Shown here: in pieces, positions 26,923-36,300 of the stretch
Position numbering within the stretch: the stretch's first letter is position 1
Layout: each line of letters starts with the position of its first letter
Assembly: GCF_014644435.1 (NCBI RefSeq)
Contig: NZ_BMKR01000005.1
Coordinates: 1 to 64,000, forward strand
Length of the DNA stretch: 64,000 nt
Source: Paenibacillus albidus
GTDB taxonomy: Bacteria; Bacillota; Bacilli; Paenibacillales; Paenibacillaceae
Direction of reading: 5' to 3'
Translations under genes and position numbers: made by a program
Notes under the pieces: generated by a model
What the model was told of the DNA's origin: nothing
Databases searched by the model: none
What the model saw: the letters and a program-made list of their open reading frames with translations, nothing else

Positions 26923-26968
26923 TTGACAATATACCCCCACCCGTATATATTATACCCCATAGGGTATA
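26923..26968 (+). promoter_or_regulatory. Promoter with two CstR-type operators
   Basis: TTGACA (26923-26928), a 17-bp spacer, and TATATT (26946-26951). Two sites overlap it. The first is an imperfect ATATAC-N8-GTATAT (26929-26948) with a C-rich core, inside the spacer and -10. The second is TATACCC-CATA-GGGTATA (26951-26968), perfect in its 7-bp arms, at the -10 and start point. The TACCC/GGGTA pattern is what CsoR/CstR-family repressors bind. Confidence 0.7.
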
Positions 26969-26987
26969 TTAACGAGGAGGAAAACAG

Positions 26988-29465
26988 ATGAAGAGACGTA
27001 TTCTTATTGTTGGAGGAGTAGCGGGTGGAGCCTCCGCTGCAGCCAGATTGCGCAGATTAAATGAGCAGGACGAGATTACTATTTTTGAGCGGGGGGAGTT
27101 TGTATCTTTTGCCAACTGCGGTCTTCCTTATTATATTGGCGGGGCTATTGATTCCCGGGACAAGCTGTTCCTGCAGACTCCGCAAGGCATCAAGGACCGC
27201 TTTAATATAGAGGTCAATGTTCAGACGGAAGTTACTGAGATTGTCCGGGAACAGAAGCTGTTGCGGTTCAGAAACAGAATCACCGGGGAAGTTGGGGAAC
27301 GTTCTTATGATCTTTTGATTTTATCACCCGGTGCCAAGCCGGTTATGCCGAACATTCCGGGAATTGCGGAAGCGAAGAATGTATTTACGCTGAGAAATGT
27401 TCCGGATACCGATGTTATTAAAAGCTATGTGGACAACAAGCACCCGCAGCATGCCACAATCATTGGGGCTGGTTTCATCGGCCTCGAAATGGCCGAAAAT
27501 TTGCGGGAACGCGGACTTGCGGTCACGCTTATTGACCGGGGTTCCCAACTGCTGGGCCCACTGGACCCGGAAATGGCCCGGCTCGTGGAACAACAGATGA
27601 AGCTGCATGGGGTGGAACTGATGTTGAATGAAGCTGTTGAAGCTTTTGAAAACGAAGGAAAACTGCTGCGATTGGCTTCGGGGAACAATCTCAGGACCGA
27701 TATGGTCATTATGGCGATCGGGGTTGTGCCCGAGAACGATTTGGCGCGTCACAGCGGACTTGAGCTTGGTTTTCGCGGAGCGGTAAAGGTTAGTGAAACG
27801 CTTCAGACAAGTGACCCCAGCATTTATGCGGTAGGCGATGCGATTGAAGTACGCGACTATCTTCATGGTTTCGAGACAATGGTCTCCCTGGCCTGGGGAG
27901 CGAACCGTCAAGGCCGGCTTGCAGCCGATCATATTAACGGCAGAGCTATAACGCACAATGGGGCGCTGGGTACGGCTATCATCAAGATATTCGACCTGAC
28001 AGCGGCATCGACGGGCAGCAATGAGAAGACCTTGATCCGGCTTGGGAAACCTTTTGAAGCCATTCATATTCATCCCAATTCCCATGCAGGGTATTATCCC
28101 GGCAGCGCTCCCCTCGCCATGAAGCTTCTTTTTCATCCGGTCGACGGAACATTATATGGAGCACAGGTTGTGGGTGCCGATGGTGCAGACAAACGGATTG
28201 ATGTAATCGCCACAGCGATTCGCGGTCAATTGAAAGTCCAAGAGCTGGCCGAGCTTGAGCTTGCCTATGCTCCGCCCTATTCCTCGGCAAAAGATCCCGT
28301 GAATATGGCGGGATATGTGGCTTCCAATGTGATAGACGGGCTGGTGTATAATATACAGTGGCATGAAGTGGATGATTTTGTCGAGCGGGGCGGATGGGTG
28401 ATTGACGTCAGAGACGAAGTGGAGCGTTTGGCAGGATTCATTCCAGGCTCGATCAATATCCCGCTGGCCCAACTTAGAGAACGGCTGGCCGAAATTCCCC
28501 GCGAAACACAAATAGCTGTCGCCTGCCAGGTTGGCCTGCGGGGATATATTGCCGCCAGACTGCTTACCCAGCATGGATATAAGGTGCGGAATGTCGACGG
28601 AGGTTTCAAAACCTATGCTGTAATGGCAAGAGGGAGCCAAGGCTATGCCGGCAAACCTTCGGATGGCAGCGGGGAAGCAGCTAGGGAGAGTTCTATGAAG
28701 ACAACAACTAATGTAAATCCCGCAGATGAGACGTTAATCCTGCTGGATGCTTGCGGTTTGCAATGCCCGGGGCCTATACTCAAAGTATATGAGACGGTCC
28801 AAAGTATGGAAGCTGGCCAAAAGCTGGAGATCACCGCCACGGATTTTGGCTTCGCAGCAGATATTGAGCAGTGGAGCCTGAAGACGGGGAATTCGCTGGA
28901 ATCCCTGGACACGGCAGGCGGTCAAATAAAAGCCGTGGTCCGCAAGGGTCTTGGCGGGCAAGCCGGACTCCCTGTTGCTCCAGATGCACACAACCGGGAA
29001 GGAACAACGATGATTGTATTCAGCGGGGATCTCGACAAGACGATTGCTTCCTTTATTATTGCGTCGGGTGCAGCGGCGATGGGGAAGAAAGTCACCATGT
29101 TCTTCACGTTCTGGGGTCTGAATGTTTTACGTAAGCAACAAGCCCCCCGCATTGACAAAACAGGCATGGAAAAAATGTTCGGGATGATGATGCCCCAGGG
29201 AACGAAACATCTGCCTTTATCCAGAATGAACATGGGCGGGCTGGGTCCCAAAATGATCCGCCATGCCATGGAGCAGAAGAATGTTGATTCACTGGAAAAG
29301 CTGATGGCGGGTGCGGTTAAAGCGGGCGTCCGTATGATTGCCTGTACGATGAGTATGGATATTATGGGCATCAAACCGGAGGAATTAATGGACGGTGTCG
29401 ATTTTGGCGGAGTTGCCAGCTATCTGGGTGCGGCTGAAGACGCTGGTGTGAATTTATTTATTTAA
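26988..29465 (+). CDS. Four-domain persulfide enzyme: CoA-disulfide reductase, rhodanese, TusA, DsrE-like
   Basis: The 825-aa protein joins four sulfur domains. Residues 1-445 are an FAD/NAD(P)H CoA-disulfide reductase (GGVAGGASAAARLRR; redox Cys44 in FANCGLPYY). Residues 455-550 are a rhodanese (Cys513 in ACQVGLRGY). Residues 583-655 are TusA (DACGLQCPGP, Cys589 and Cys593). Residues 672-825 are a DsrE/F/H-like domain (Cys786 in MIACTMSMDI). It should reduce CoA or protein persulfides and pass sulfane sulfur between its own cysteines. GAGGAGG precedes the ATG. The CstR-like gene follows by 15 bases in the same operon. An internal ATG (Met570) preceded by AGGGAG could yield a TusA-DsrE fragment. 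Confidence 0.93.
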   Translation: MKRRILIVGGVAGGASAAARLRRLNEQDEITIFERGEFVSFANCGLPYYIGGAIDSRDKLFLQTPQGIKDRFNIEVNVQTEVTEIVREQKLLRFRNRITGEVGERSYDLLILSPGAKPVMPNIPGIAEAKNVFTLRNVPDTDVIKSYVDNKHPQHATIIGAGFIGLEMAENLRERGLAVTLIDRGSQLLGPLDPEMARLVEQQMKLHGVELMLNEAVEAFENEGKLLRLASGNNLRTDMVIMAIGVVPENDLARHSGLELGFRGAVKVSETLQTSDPSIYAVGDAIEVRDYLHGFETMVSLAWGANRQGRLAADHINGRAITHNGALGTAIIKIFDLTAASTGSNEKTLIRLGKPFEAIHIHPNSHAGYYPGSAPLAMKLLFHPVDGTLYGAQVVGADGADKRIDVIATAIRGQLKVQELAELELAYAPPYSSAKDPVNMAGYVASNVIDGLVYNIQWHEVDDFVERGGWVIDVRDEVERLAGFIPGSINIPLAQLRERLAEIPRETQIAVACQVGLRGYIAARLLTQHGYKVRNVDGGFKTYAVMARGSQGYAGKPSDGSGEAARESSMKTTTNVNPADETLILLDACGLQCPGPILKVYETVQSMEAGQKLEITATDFGFAADIEQWSLKTGNSLESLDTAGGQIKAVVRKGLGGQAGLPVAPDAHNREGTTMIVFSGDLDKTIASFIIASGAAAMGKKVTMFFTFWGLNVLRKQQAPRIDKTGMEKMFGMMMPQGTKHLPLSRMNMGGLGPKMIRHAMEQKNVDSLEKLMAGAVKAGVRMIACTMSMDIMGIKPEELMDGVDFGGVASYLGAAEDAGVNLFI

Positions 29466-29480
29466 GGGATGTGATCAGCG

Positions 29481-29741
29481 ATGGAATACGATAAAGCGAT
29501 CAGGAATCGGCTTAAACGGATCGAAGGACAGGTGCGGGGTGTACTGGGCATGCTGGAAGAAGGGCAGGACTGCCGCGAAATTGTAACCCAGTTAACGGCG
29601 ATCCGGACCGCCGTGGACCGCACGGTGGGTGCGGTCATCGGTGCCAATCTGGAGCAATGTATCCAGGAAGAGCTGGATAAGGGGAACGCTCCCAATGAGG
29701 TCATTAAGGAAGCGGTGGAACTGCTCGTCAAAAGCCGCTGA
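29481..29741 (+). CDS. cstR: CstR-type persulfide-sensing repressor (CsoR/FrmR family)
   Basis: It is an 86-aa all-helical repressor. The family hallmark NRLKRIEGQVRGVLGML is at residues 9-25. The cysteines are exactly Cys31 and Cys60, the pair that forms sulfur bridges in staphylococcal CstR. The copper-ligand His of CsoR, four residues before the second Cys, is replaced by Asn56, so this is a persulfide rather than a copper sensor. Its position after the four-domain persulfide enzyme, and the two TACCC/GGGTA sites on their shared promoter, support autoregulation. Confidence 0.88.
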   Translation: MEYDKAIRNRLKRIEGQVRGVLGMLEEGQDCREIVTQLTAIRTAVDRTVGAVIGANLEQCIQEELDKGNAPNEVIKEAVELLVKSR

Positions 29742-29776
29742 ACCGAACCAAGAGGATAGCTGTACTACAAAAGAAG

Positions 29777-29819
29777 AAAAGGAACAGTAGCGGGATATCC
29801 GCACTGTTCCTTTTCTTTT
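29777..29819. terminator. Bidirectional terminator between cstR and MATE gene
   Basis: AAAAGGAACAGT pairs with ACTGTTCCTTTT, with an inner GCGG/CCGC stem. T-rich tracts lie on both strands, serving the convergent genes. Confidence 0.85.
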
Positions 29820-29841
29820 GTAACTTTTGCAGGTCCTGCAT

Positions 29842-31203
29842 TTATTTTGTAGCGGCTCTGACAGCATAACTCCTTTGAACCTTGACGAGACGGGCCAGGA
29901 GCAGCAGAGCTCCGATAGCGAGGCCGGTAATCAGTCCTATCCAGTACCCATAGGCCCCTAAGTCCGTATAGGTTGCAAGAATGTAGCCGACCGGCAGGCC
30001 TATGACCCAATAAGCGATAAAGCATATCACAAAGGCGGGGCTCACATCTTTGTAGCCGCGAAGCACCCCTTGGGTAGGAGTAGCAATCGCATCAGAGATC
30101 TGGAAGAAAATCGCATAAATCAGGAAGTGCTGAATCAGCGAGATCACCTGCGGCTCATCGGAATACAAACCGGCAACATGATCACCCGCGAACAGGAGCA
30201 CAAGTGCCGTAACGAGTGAGAGGGCGGCAGCGAGGCCAATCCCGATGATGCTATACTGCCGTGCATCCTTCAGTCGGCCGGAGCCAGTCTCAAACCCGAC
30301 AAGAATGGTCAGGCTCATGCAAATACTCAGTGGAATCATATACAGAGTCGAAGCAAAATTAATGGCTGCCTGATGCGCCGCTATTGTAACAGTGTCGAAC
30401 CGGCTCATCAGCAAGGTTACGGCCGAGAAGACTGCCGTCTCAAAAAAGATTGAGAAGCCGATAGGTACGCCGATCCTCAGCAGCTCTTTGAAACTGCGCA
30501 GCGACATGGAGTGGAGACTCCGGAACAGCCGGAGGCTTACAAATGGCTCCGAACGGTAGATGATCAGCAAGGCAACCAGAAAGATCACCCAATACGTAAT
30601 CGCCGAGGCTACGCCGGCTCCCACCCCACCCATGCGGGGAAAGCCGAAATTTCCGTAGATCAACAGGTAATTCAGACCCACATTGACGGGCAAGGCGATC
30701 AACGTGACGAACATGGAGACACGGGTCTGCCCAAGAGCGTCAATGCAGCTGCGCAGCACGGTGTATCCGAACAGCGGAATAACACCAAAGGAGATCGCAC
30801 TTAGAAAGCGGAAGGCGATATCTCTTACAGCAGGCTCCAGATTCATAAAGTCGAGAATAGGAGCCAGTGACAAGAAGCCGGCCAGTAGAACAAGCAGTGA
30901 TATGAGCAGCGACAGCCACATTCCCTGGGTGACCTGGTAAGCAACATCCTTGTCATTCCGGCTGCCCATAAGATGAGAGACAATGGGGGTAATCCCCATC
31001 AGGATTCCGCTCAGTCCGGTCTGGACGGGAATCCACAGGCTCGTGCCAATGGCAACGCCGGCCAGGTCGGCTGTGCCGAATTTGCCCGACATGTTGGTAT
31101 CAAAGAAAGTAATGGCAGACAAAGCAATTTGCGTAATCAGTATCGGAAGTAAAATATGCAGGAACTGTCCTGTTTTTTGTTGTAAGGAAGTAGTTGGTTT
31201 CAT
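29842..31203 (-). CDS. MATE family efflux transporter
   Basis: This is a 453-aa, 12-segment multidrug and toxin extrusion protein. The features ILITQIALSAITFFDTNMSGKFGTADLAGVAIG and TQGVLRGYKDV are diagnostic, and the two halves repeat the fold. GAGG precedes the ATG. It is monocistronic between two terminators. The transported drug cannot be read from sequence. Confidence 0.92.
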   Translation of the reverse strand: MKPTTSLQQKTGQFLHILLPILITQIALSAITFFDTNMSGKFGTADLAGVAIGTSLWIPVQTGLSGILMGITPIVSHLMGSRNDKDVAYQVTQGMWLSLLISLLVLLAGFLSLAPILDFMNLEPAVRDIAFRFLSAISFGVIPLFGYTVLRSCIDALGQTRVSMFVTLIALPVNVGLNYLLIYGNFGFPRMGGVGAGVASAITYWVIFLVALLIIYRSEPFVSLRLFRSLHSMSLRSFKELLRIGVPIGFSIFFETAVFSAVTLLMSRFDTVTIAAHQAAINFASTLYMIPLSICMSLTILVGFETGSGRLKDARQYSIIGIGLAAALSLVTALVLLFAGDHVAGLYSDEPQVISLIQHFLIYAIFFQISDAIATPTQGVLRGYKDVSPAFVICFIAYWVIGLPVGYILATYTDLGAYGYWIGLITGLAIGALLLLARLVKVQRSYAVRAATK

Positions 31204-31252
31204 GACTTGCGCCTCTTTGTCTGAATGGATTAATAAAGTTCATGAACTCAGT

Positions 31253-31276
31253 AAAAGACCCGGCAGCTGCCGGGTC
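31253..31276 (-). terminator. Terminator of the DUF4015 gene
   Basis: GACCCGGCAG and its perfect complement form a continuous 20-base palindrome (31257-31276), followed on the minus strand by four T residues. Confidence 0.7.
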
Positions 31277-31339
31277 CGTATTCACTGAAGGAGTAATAAG
31301 TAGTGCTATTAGAATATAGGAAGATTAGAGCAAAATAGG

Positions 31340-32575
31340 TTATTTCTCGTAATTAACATTTTCGGTGTAACGGTTGTTGGCATTCCAGAGCAGGAACTCA
31401 TCAATATTCTGGTCCTTAAGTGCGCGAACCTGGTCTTCAACCTGCTGTTTGCCGTATTTGATATAATGTCCGCTTCCAAGCCAGCTGGCTGTGAAATCCT
31501 GAATCCATGGCCGGATGATCGGCTTGTAGCTGCCCAGCGGATTCAGTTTCTTGTGGGTATCCACCATGGAACCCTTGATAGTAGCGTAAGGGTCCTTATC
31601 GGGATCTTTTACATCAAACCAGCCGGTCGAGTAATGACTGGGATAGACCATTGGACTGATGACATCCACATTTTTGGAAATCTTCACAAAATCCTGGCCG
31701 ATGCCTTCGGCTGCAGGGACAGAGGCTGCATATCCGAAAATATCAACGGATACCCGGACACCGAGGGGACCAAGCTCCGATTTGGCATATTTGACAAAGT
31801 CAGAAACGATTTCAACGCGCGGCTTAGCGTTTTTGGTGTACTTAAGTGTATCGGCGCGTTTTTCGAATCCTTCCGGAAACCGGACATAATCAAACTGAAT
31901 TTCCTTGAAGCCCAGCTTGGCTGCTTCTTTCGCAATATCCACATTATATTTCCAGACGTCTTCACTATACGGGTTGACGAAGCTGTCGCCGCCCTTATTG
32001 GCCCAAACACTGCCATCTTTATTGACGAAGGATAATTCAGGGTTCTTTTTGGCGAGCACGGAGTCTTTGAATACGACAATGCGGGCAATTGGATACACCT
32101 CATGCTTCTTAAGGCGTTCCATCAGCTTGTTGATATCACCGATGAACTTCTGCGATTCGCCCATGGCCAAAAGCTCCGGGTTATCCGTCTTATAGGTGAT
32201 ATAGCCGGCGTCATCCTTGATATCGATGACCATGGAATTAAGCTCCGTATTGTCTAGCAAGGCAAGCAGCTTCTCCATCCGTGCACCGCCTGCGCTGTAG
32301 GCTGTTACATAAATGCCTTTAACCTTTGGCGCGTCCGGCTGCGGATCGGCATGCAGTGCAGAATCAGGACCGTCCGTTTCCGTTGCGGGAGTGGCAGATG
32401 GTTTAACCCCTGCGGGGTTTGGTGAAGCAGATGCTGCCGGGTTGCTGTTGTTTTGTGCGACGATGGGGGGATTCTTGGCAGATTGCAAGACCGTTGCCAC
32501 ATCGGCGTCATGATGGCCTGGCTGCACGCCTACACTTCCCAGGGCCATCATCAATAAAGCCCAGGTGATGTTCAT
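31340..32575 (-). CDS. Putative glycoside hydrolase (DUF4015, TIM barrel), exported
   Basis: The 411-aa protein has a short hydrophobic N-terminus (signal or anchor), a low-complexity Pro/Ala/Ser/Asn linker to about residue 100, then a DUF4015 barrel. Motifs include KGIYVTAYSAGG, MVIDIKDDAGYITY, FKEIQFDYVRFPEG, VSVDIFGY, VISPMVYPSHY and RPWIQDF. The family is thought to act on cell-wall or capsular glycans; no substrate is proven. The ATG at 32575 follows GGGAGAG; the longer frame to 32716 has no site. Confidence 0.87.
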   Translation of the reverse strand: MNITWALLMMALGSVGVQPGHHDADVATVLQSAKNPPIVAQNNSNPAASASPNPAGVKPSATPATETDGPDSALHADPQPDAPKVKGIYVTAYSAGGARMEKLLALLDNTELNSMVIDIKDDAGYITYKTDNPELLAMGESQKFIGDINKLMERLKKHEVYPIARIVVFKDSVLAKKNPELSFVNKDGSVWANKGGDSFVNPYSEDVWKYNVDIAKEAAKLGFKEIQFDYVRFPEGFEKRADTLKYTKNAKPRVEIVSDFVKYAKSELGPLGVRVSVDIFGYAASVPAAEGIGQDFVKISKNVDVISPMVYPSHYSTGWFDVKDPDKDPYATIKGSMVDTHKKLNPLGSYKPIIRPWIQDFTASWLGSGHYIKYGKQQVEDQVRALKDQNIDEFLLWNANNRYTENVNYEK

Positions 32576-32744
32576 TTTGTTTTCTCTCTCCCTTGTATGT
32601 ACGTTGCTTTTAAGTATATAGGAACGGTTGCTCTTTAAAAAGAACAGACTTGTAACAAATCTTCCTGAATAGAAATGTTGTAAAAACCGCTCTTGATGTT
32701 TATAAACGGGCTGCACCGTTTCTAAACGCTATTTACAAAGTAAA

Positions 32745-32784
32745 TGCCGCCCGGATTCGGCAGTATGGCCGAACCCGGACGGCA
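32745..32784 (-). terminator. Terminator-like hairpin after the small hypothetical gene
   Basis: Seventeen-base arms (TGCCG..CCGG..TTCGGC with complement, one mismatch) flank AGTATG. The T-run is weak. Confidence 0.6.
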
Positions 32785-32813
32785 ATGAATCAAGAAATCC
32801 TCTTGCAGCTTGC

Positions 32814-33008
32814 TTAATGAAGATACGCAGAATTCTGATGTTCACAGATGCTGTAATGGATAATATCCATGGCATCAGCCGGTTCCAGAATACTCAGCCC
32901 GTCACGCAGAACGATCACAGAATTCAGTTCGTCCTGTTTGAGAAACGGCATCATATCAGGATACCACCTCATGACGATTGCTGACAGTTTTACCGTTTCC
33001 ATTTCCAC
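32814..33008 (-). CDS. Hypothetical protein, 64 aa
   Basis: A small soluble protein containing METVKLSAIVMRWYPDMMPF and ending in ICEHQNSAYLH. A GTG at 33008 lies nine bases after GGAAAGG and is preferred; the ATG at 33002 is the alternative. It has its own terminator. I do not recognise the family. The 155 bases between it and yitT show nothing else. Confidence 0.55.
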   Translation of the reverse strand: MEMETVKLSAIVMRWYPDMMPFLKQDELNSVIVLRDGLSILEPADAMDIIHYSICEHQNSAYLH

Positions 33009-33172
33009 AAAAATCACCCTTTCCTTTTTCGAATGGTACTGAAAATAAATTCAGGGATCACTCAGAAAAACGAAGTGCCGGAAAAAAGGGTAAGGCAGAA
33101 TCTTCATGAAATTGTAGGGGGCCTGCGTGAGTATAATATATCACATTTCCAAAGTATGTGCATGGATTCTCG

Positions 33173-33994
33173 TTACCGTTTGCGGAATGATCCCATCACG
33201 CCGACAGTTTCCACTATATTCACAAAAGCCTGCGGATCCGTTGTTTTGATGATCCGTTTGAGCTCAGCCAGCTCATAACGTGTTGTTACTGTCATTAGCA
33301 TGTCCTTTTCCACATGGGAATAAGCGCCTTCAGTCTTAATTTTTGTAACTCCGCGCTGCAGTCCCAGCAGCTGCTGGAGCAGCTGGTCGGTCCGGTTGGT
33401 AACAATGTATACGGTGACCTTGATATGGCTGATGTGGATCATATCCACGACTTTGCCTGTCACATAAATGGAGACCATGGAAGCCAATGCAAGGTTCCAG
33501 TTTCCGTCGAAATAGGCAGCCGCGAGAATGACGAGCGCATTGAGTGCCACCATTACAGTGCCCACAGGGAAATCCCGGTAACGGGTTATGATGGAGCCCA
33601 GAATATCGAAACCGCCGGAGGAACCACCGGCACGGAATGAAATGCCGCAGCCAATACCTACAAGGACGCCGCCGAACACGGAGGCAAGCAGCATATCGGA
33701 AGCGACCGCTTTTGCCGGAATCAACGTCATGAACCAGGTAGTGGCTCCTACGGACAACATGCTAAGCACGATAAACCGCCGCCCAAGCTGGAACCATCCT
33801 GCGGCGAGCAGCGGTATATTGAAGAGAAGATACAACAGGCTGATGTCAAAAGGGGTAAAGTACCCCACCAGCATGGACAGCCCCGATACCCCGCCGCTAA
33901 GCAGGCGCTGCGGAATCAAAAAGAGGTTGAAGCCGGAGGCAATCAAGGCTGAACCTAATATAACACTTACGTATGTCCCAATTCGTTTTAACAA
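33173..33994 (-). CDS. YitT family membrane protein (DUF161/DUF2179)
   Basis: This 273-aa protein has about five membrane segments in two DUF161 units (SGFNLFLIPQRLLSGGVSGLSM and GIGCGISFRAGGSSGGFDIL), then a cytosolic DUF2179 domain (VYIVTNRTDQLLQQL, GAYSHVEKDMLMTVTTRYELAEL). The start is TTG, with AGGGGTG seven bases upstream. The function is unknown; the C-terminal domain may bind a small ligand. Confidence 0.9.
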   Translation of the reverse strand: MLKRIGTYVSVILGSALIASGFNLFLIPQRLLSGGVSGLSMLVGYFTPFDISLLYLLFNIPLLAAGWFQLGRRFIVLSMLSVGATTWFMTLIPAKAVASDMLLASVFGGVLVGIGCGISFRAGGSSGGFDILGSIITRYRDFPVGTVMVALNALVILAAAYFDGNWNLALASMVSIYVTGKVVDMIHISHIKVTVYIVTNRTDQLLQQLLGLQRGVTKIKTEGAYSHVEKDMLMTVTTRYELAELKRIIKTTDPQAFVNIVETVGVMGSFRKR

Positions 33995-34065
33995 GCAAAT
34001 TCACCCCTGTTGCGAAATGTAAATCATGAAAGAAAGGAATACACTGGTATTCCTCTTGTAGTTTG

Positions 34066-34074
34066 TGATATAAT
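34066..34074 (+). promoter_or_regulatory. Extended -10 promoter of cshA with long leader
   Basis: TGA followed by TATAAT (34069-34074); no good -35 is seen. It implies a 5' leader of about 235 bases with a GTGGA-ATG-TCCAC hairpin (34279-34291) just before the RBS. The rest of 33995-34314 holds no gene I can support. Confidence 0.5.
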
Positions 34075-34314
34075 GTATAGGATATTCTTGAGTAGAACGT
34101 TACAATGGTATTTTTGCATTGCACTGGAATGTAAGATTACAATTGGTCAGGTACATAGAAGTGCCTGGGAAGTAGGACATTTTTTGGTCCCAAATACGCG
34201 CTAAACCATGCAGAGAATCCTGAATAATTGGACAGCCTATATATGTGTTTACCGCTACTTAAGAATACAGACAAGCATGTGGAATGTCCACTATATAAAA
34301 GGAGCACGAATAAT

Positions 34315-35970
34315 TTGAAAACATTTGCTGAATTTGATTTGCAGCCTAAAGTATTACAAGCAATTTTGGAACTGGGATTTGAAGAAGCTACACCGATCCA
34401 AGAGCAGTCTTTGCCGCTTGCACTGGCCGGTTCGGACTTAATTGGCCAAGCACAGACAGGTACAGGCAAGACAGCAGCCTTCGGTATTCCCCTGATTTCC
34501 AAAATCGATCGTGAAGATGAAAAAATCCGCGCACTCATTATGACGCCAACCCGTGAGCTTGCCATCCAGGTAGCGGAAGAAATCGGTAAATTGGCCCGTT
34601 TCAAAGGCCTGCGTTCCCTGGCAATTTATGGCGGACAGGATATTGGCCGTCAAATCCGCGGATTGAAGAAAAAACCACAAATCATCATCGGTACCCCAGG
34701 CCGTCTCCTTGACCATATCAACCGTAAAACCATCCGTTTGGACGATGTTCAAACCGTTGTATTGGATGAAGCGGATGAAATGCTGGATATGGGTTTCATG
34801 GAAGACATCCAGTCTATCCTGAAGCTCGTGCCGGAAGAACGCCAAACGATGCTGTTCTCTGCTACAATGCCTCCCAACATTCAACGTCTTGCGCAACAAT
34901 TTCTGAAGAATCCTCAGCACGTCTCGGTTATTCCGAAGCAAATCAGTGCACCTCTGATTGACCAGGCTTATGTAGAAGTTCCTGAACGCCAAAAGTTTGA
35001 AGCACTCAGCCGTTTGATTGATATGGAATCTCCTGACCTGGCAATTGTTTTCGGACGTACAAAGCGCCGGGTTGATGAACTGGCCGAAGCCCTGCAAAAA
35101 CGCGGATATTCCGCAGACGGATTGCATGGCGACCTTTCCCAGAACCAGCGTGATGCGGTAATGCGCAAATTCCGTGATGGCAGCATTGACGTGCTGGTAG
35201 CAACGGATGTAGCGGCTCGTGGTCTGGATGTGTCCGGTGTTACTCACGTTATCAACTTTGACCTTCCGCAAGATCCGGAAAGCTATGTACACCGTATTGG
35301 CCGTACAGGCCGCGCAGGCAAGGAAGGTACTGCATGGTCTTTTGTGACTCCACGCGAAATGGACCATCTGCACCTGATCGAACGTGTGACTCGCCACCGC
35401 ATTACACGCAAGCCTTTGCCAACTATGGCTGAAGCCATTGAAGGCAAGCAACGCATTACAGCAGAACGCCTGCTGGGTATGGTAGAGAATGGTGAGCTTA
35501 ATGAATACAAGGGAATTGCCATTCAATTGCTGGAGCAATATGATTCCGTTCAATTGCTGTCTGCAGCCATGAAGCTTCTTACCGGTGACACGAAGGATGC
35601 TCAGATCGAGCTGACTCCTGAAGATCCGATCCGTGCGAAACGCCGTGGCGGCAAGAATGATATCCGCAGCGGGCGCAAGCCTAGCGGCGGTTACGGCGGC
35701 AACCGTGGCGGATACAGCGGCAGCGGCGGCAGCGGTGGCGGCGGATACCGTGGCAATCGCGACAACAGCACCGGAAGCCGTGGCGGATATAGCAGTGGCG
35801 GCAGCAATTACGGCAGCGGCAGTGGTGGTTATGGCGGCGGCTACAAAGGTAACCGTGATTCTGGTGCCTCCCGTGATGCGAGCCGCAGCGGTGAACGCAA
35901 ACCGGCTTCCCGCCCAAGCAGCAGCACCAGCACACGTCCGGCTAAACGCGAAGATTCCTTCGATATCTAA
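34315..35970 (+). CDS. cshA: DEAD-box ATP-dependent RNA helicase (CshA type)
   Basis: It unwinds RNA in ribosome assembly, RNA decay and cold growth. Motifs in order: Q-motif ([12 protein letters not shown]), [23 protein letters not shown], then RecA-2 motifs [11 protein letters not shown] and [10 protein letters not shown]. The 551-aa protein ends in a Gly/Arg/Ser-rich tail of about 90 residues (repeated GGYGG and RGG). The TTG at 34315 has AAAAGGAG ten bases upstream, and the protein then begins MKTFAEFDL, typical of the family; an in-frame TTG at 34228 has no site. Confidence 0.94.
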   Translation: MKTFAEFDLQPKVLQAILELGFEEATPIQEQSLPLALAGSDLIGQAQTGTGKTAAFGIPLISKIDREDEKIRALIMTPTRELAIQVAEEIGKLARFKGLRSLAIYGGQDIGRQIRGLKKKPQIIIGTPGRLLDHINRKTIRLDDVQTVVLDEADEMLDMGFMEDIQSILKLVPEERQTMLFSATMPPNIQRLAQQFLKNPQHVSVIPKQISAPLIDQAYVEVPERQKFEALSRLIDMESPDLAIVFGRTKRRVDELAEALQKRGYSADGLHGDLSQNQRDAVMRKFRDGSIDVLVATDVAARGLDVSGVTHVINFDLPQDPESYVHRIGRTGRAGKEGTAWSFVTPREMDHLHLIERVTRHRITRKPLPTMAEAIEGKQRITAERLLGMVENGELNEYKGIAIQLLEQYDSVQLLSAAMKLLTGDTKDAQIELTPEDPIRAKRRGGKNDIRSGRKPSGGYGGNRGGYSGSGGSGGGGYRGNRDNSTGSRGGYSSGGSNYGSGSGGYGGGYKGNRDSGASRDASRSGERKPASRPSSSTSTRPAKREDSFDI

Positions 35971-35986
35971 GCTGAGCAACCTAAGA

Positions 35987-36019
35987 AGACGAGATCCGCT
36001 TTGCGGTCTCGTCTTTTTT
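35987..36019 (+). terminator. Terminator of cshA
   Basis: AGACGAGATCCGC pairs with GCGGTCTCGTCT around TTT, followed by seven T residues. Confidence 0.88.
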
Positions 36020-36026
36020 TGTTAAG

Positions 36027-36122
36027 TTATACGAAAGTGCGAGTGATGATCACAAGCAGGATGAACAAAACAAGAATGGTGGCAGTAGAAGTCCAACCTC
36101 CGTAGCCAACTGGTCCGGACAT
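36027..36122 (-). CDS. YjcZ-family miniprotein, 31 aa
   Basis: The frame reads MSGPVGYGGWTSTATILVLF, then ILLVIITRTFV and a stop. A Gly/Tyr-rich head followed by one hydrophobic helix is the pattern of YjcZ-type sporulation miniproteins. AAAGGAGG is seven bases before the ATG. It is convergent with cshA. A close relative is at 58984-59076. It is below most gene-finder length limits. Confidence 0.8.
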   Translation of the reverse strand: MSGPVGYGGWTSTATILVLFILLVIITRTFV

Positions 36123-36300
36123 GGGATTACCTCCTTTGAAATTGGTAATTGTCTGGGTTACGTTTCTAATATATGGACGAAATGAAAGAAATGAATAGAT
36201 GATCACCTATAAATCCTCAACTTGGGCGCTGGAAAAGAACGGGTCAAATAAGGTATAGTAAAGATACGCAGTATGCGCGAGACAGACAGGAGGAAGGGCA

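Noticed and set aside
35681-35979. Cys/His- and Ala/Thr-rich frames opposite the cshA tail
   Set aside because: They are shadows of the Gly/Arg/Ser repeat codons on the other strand.
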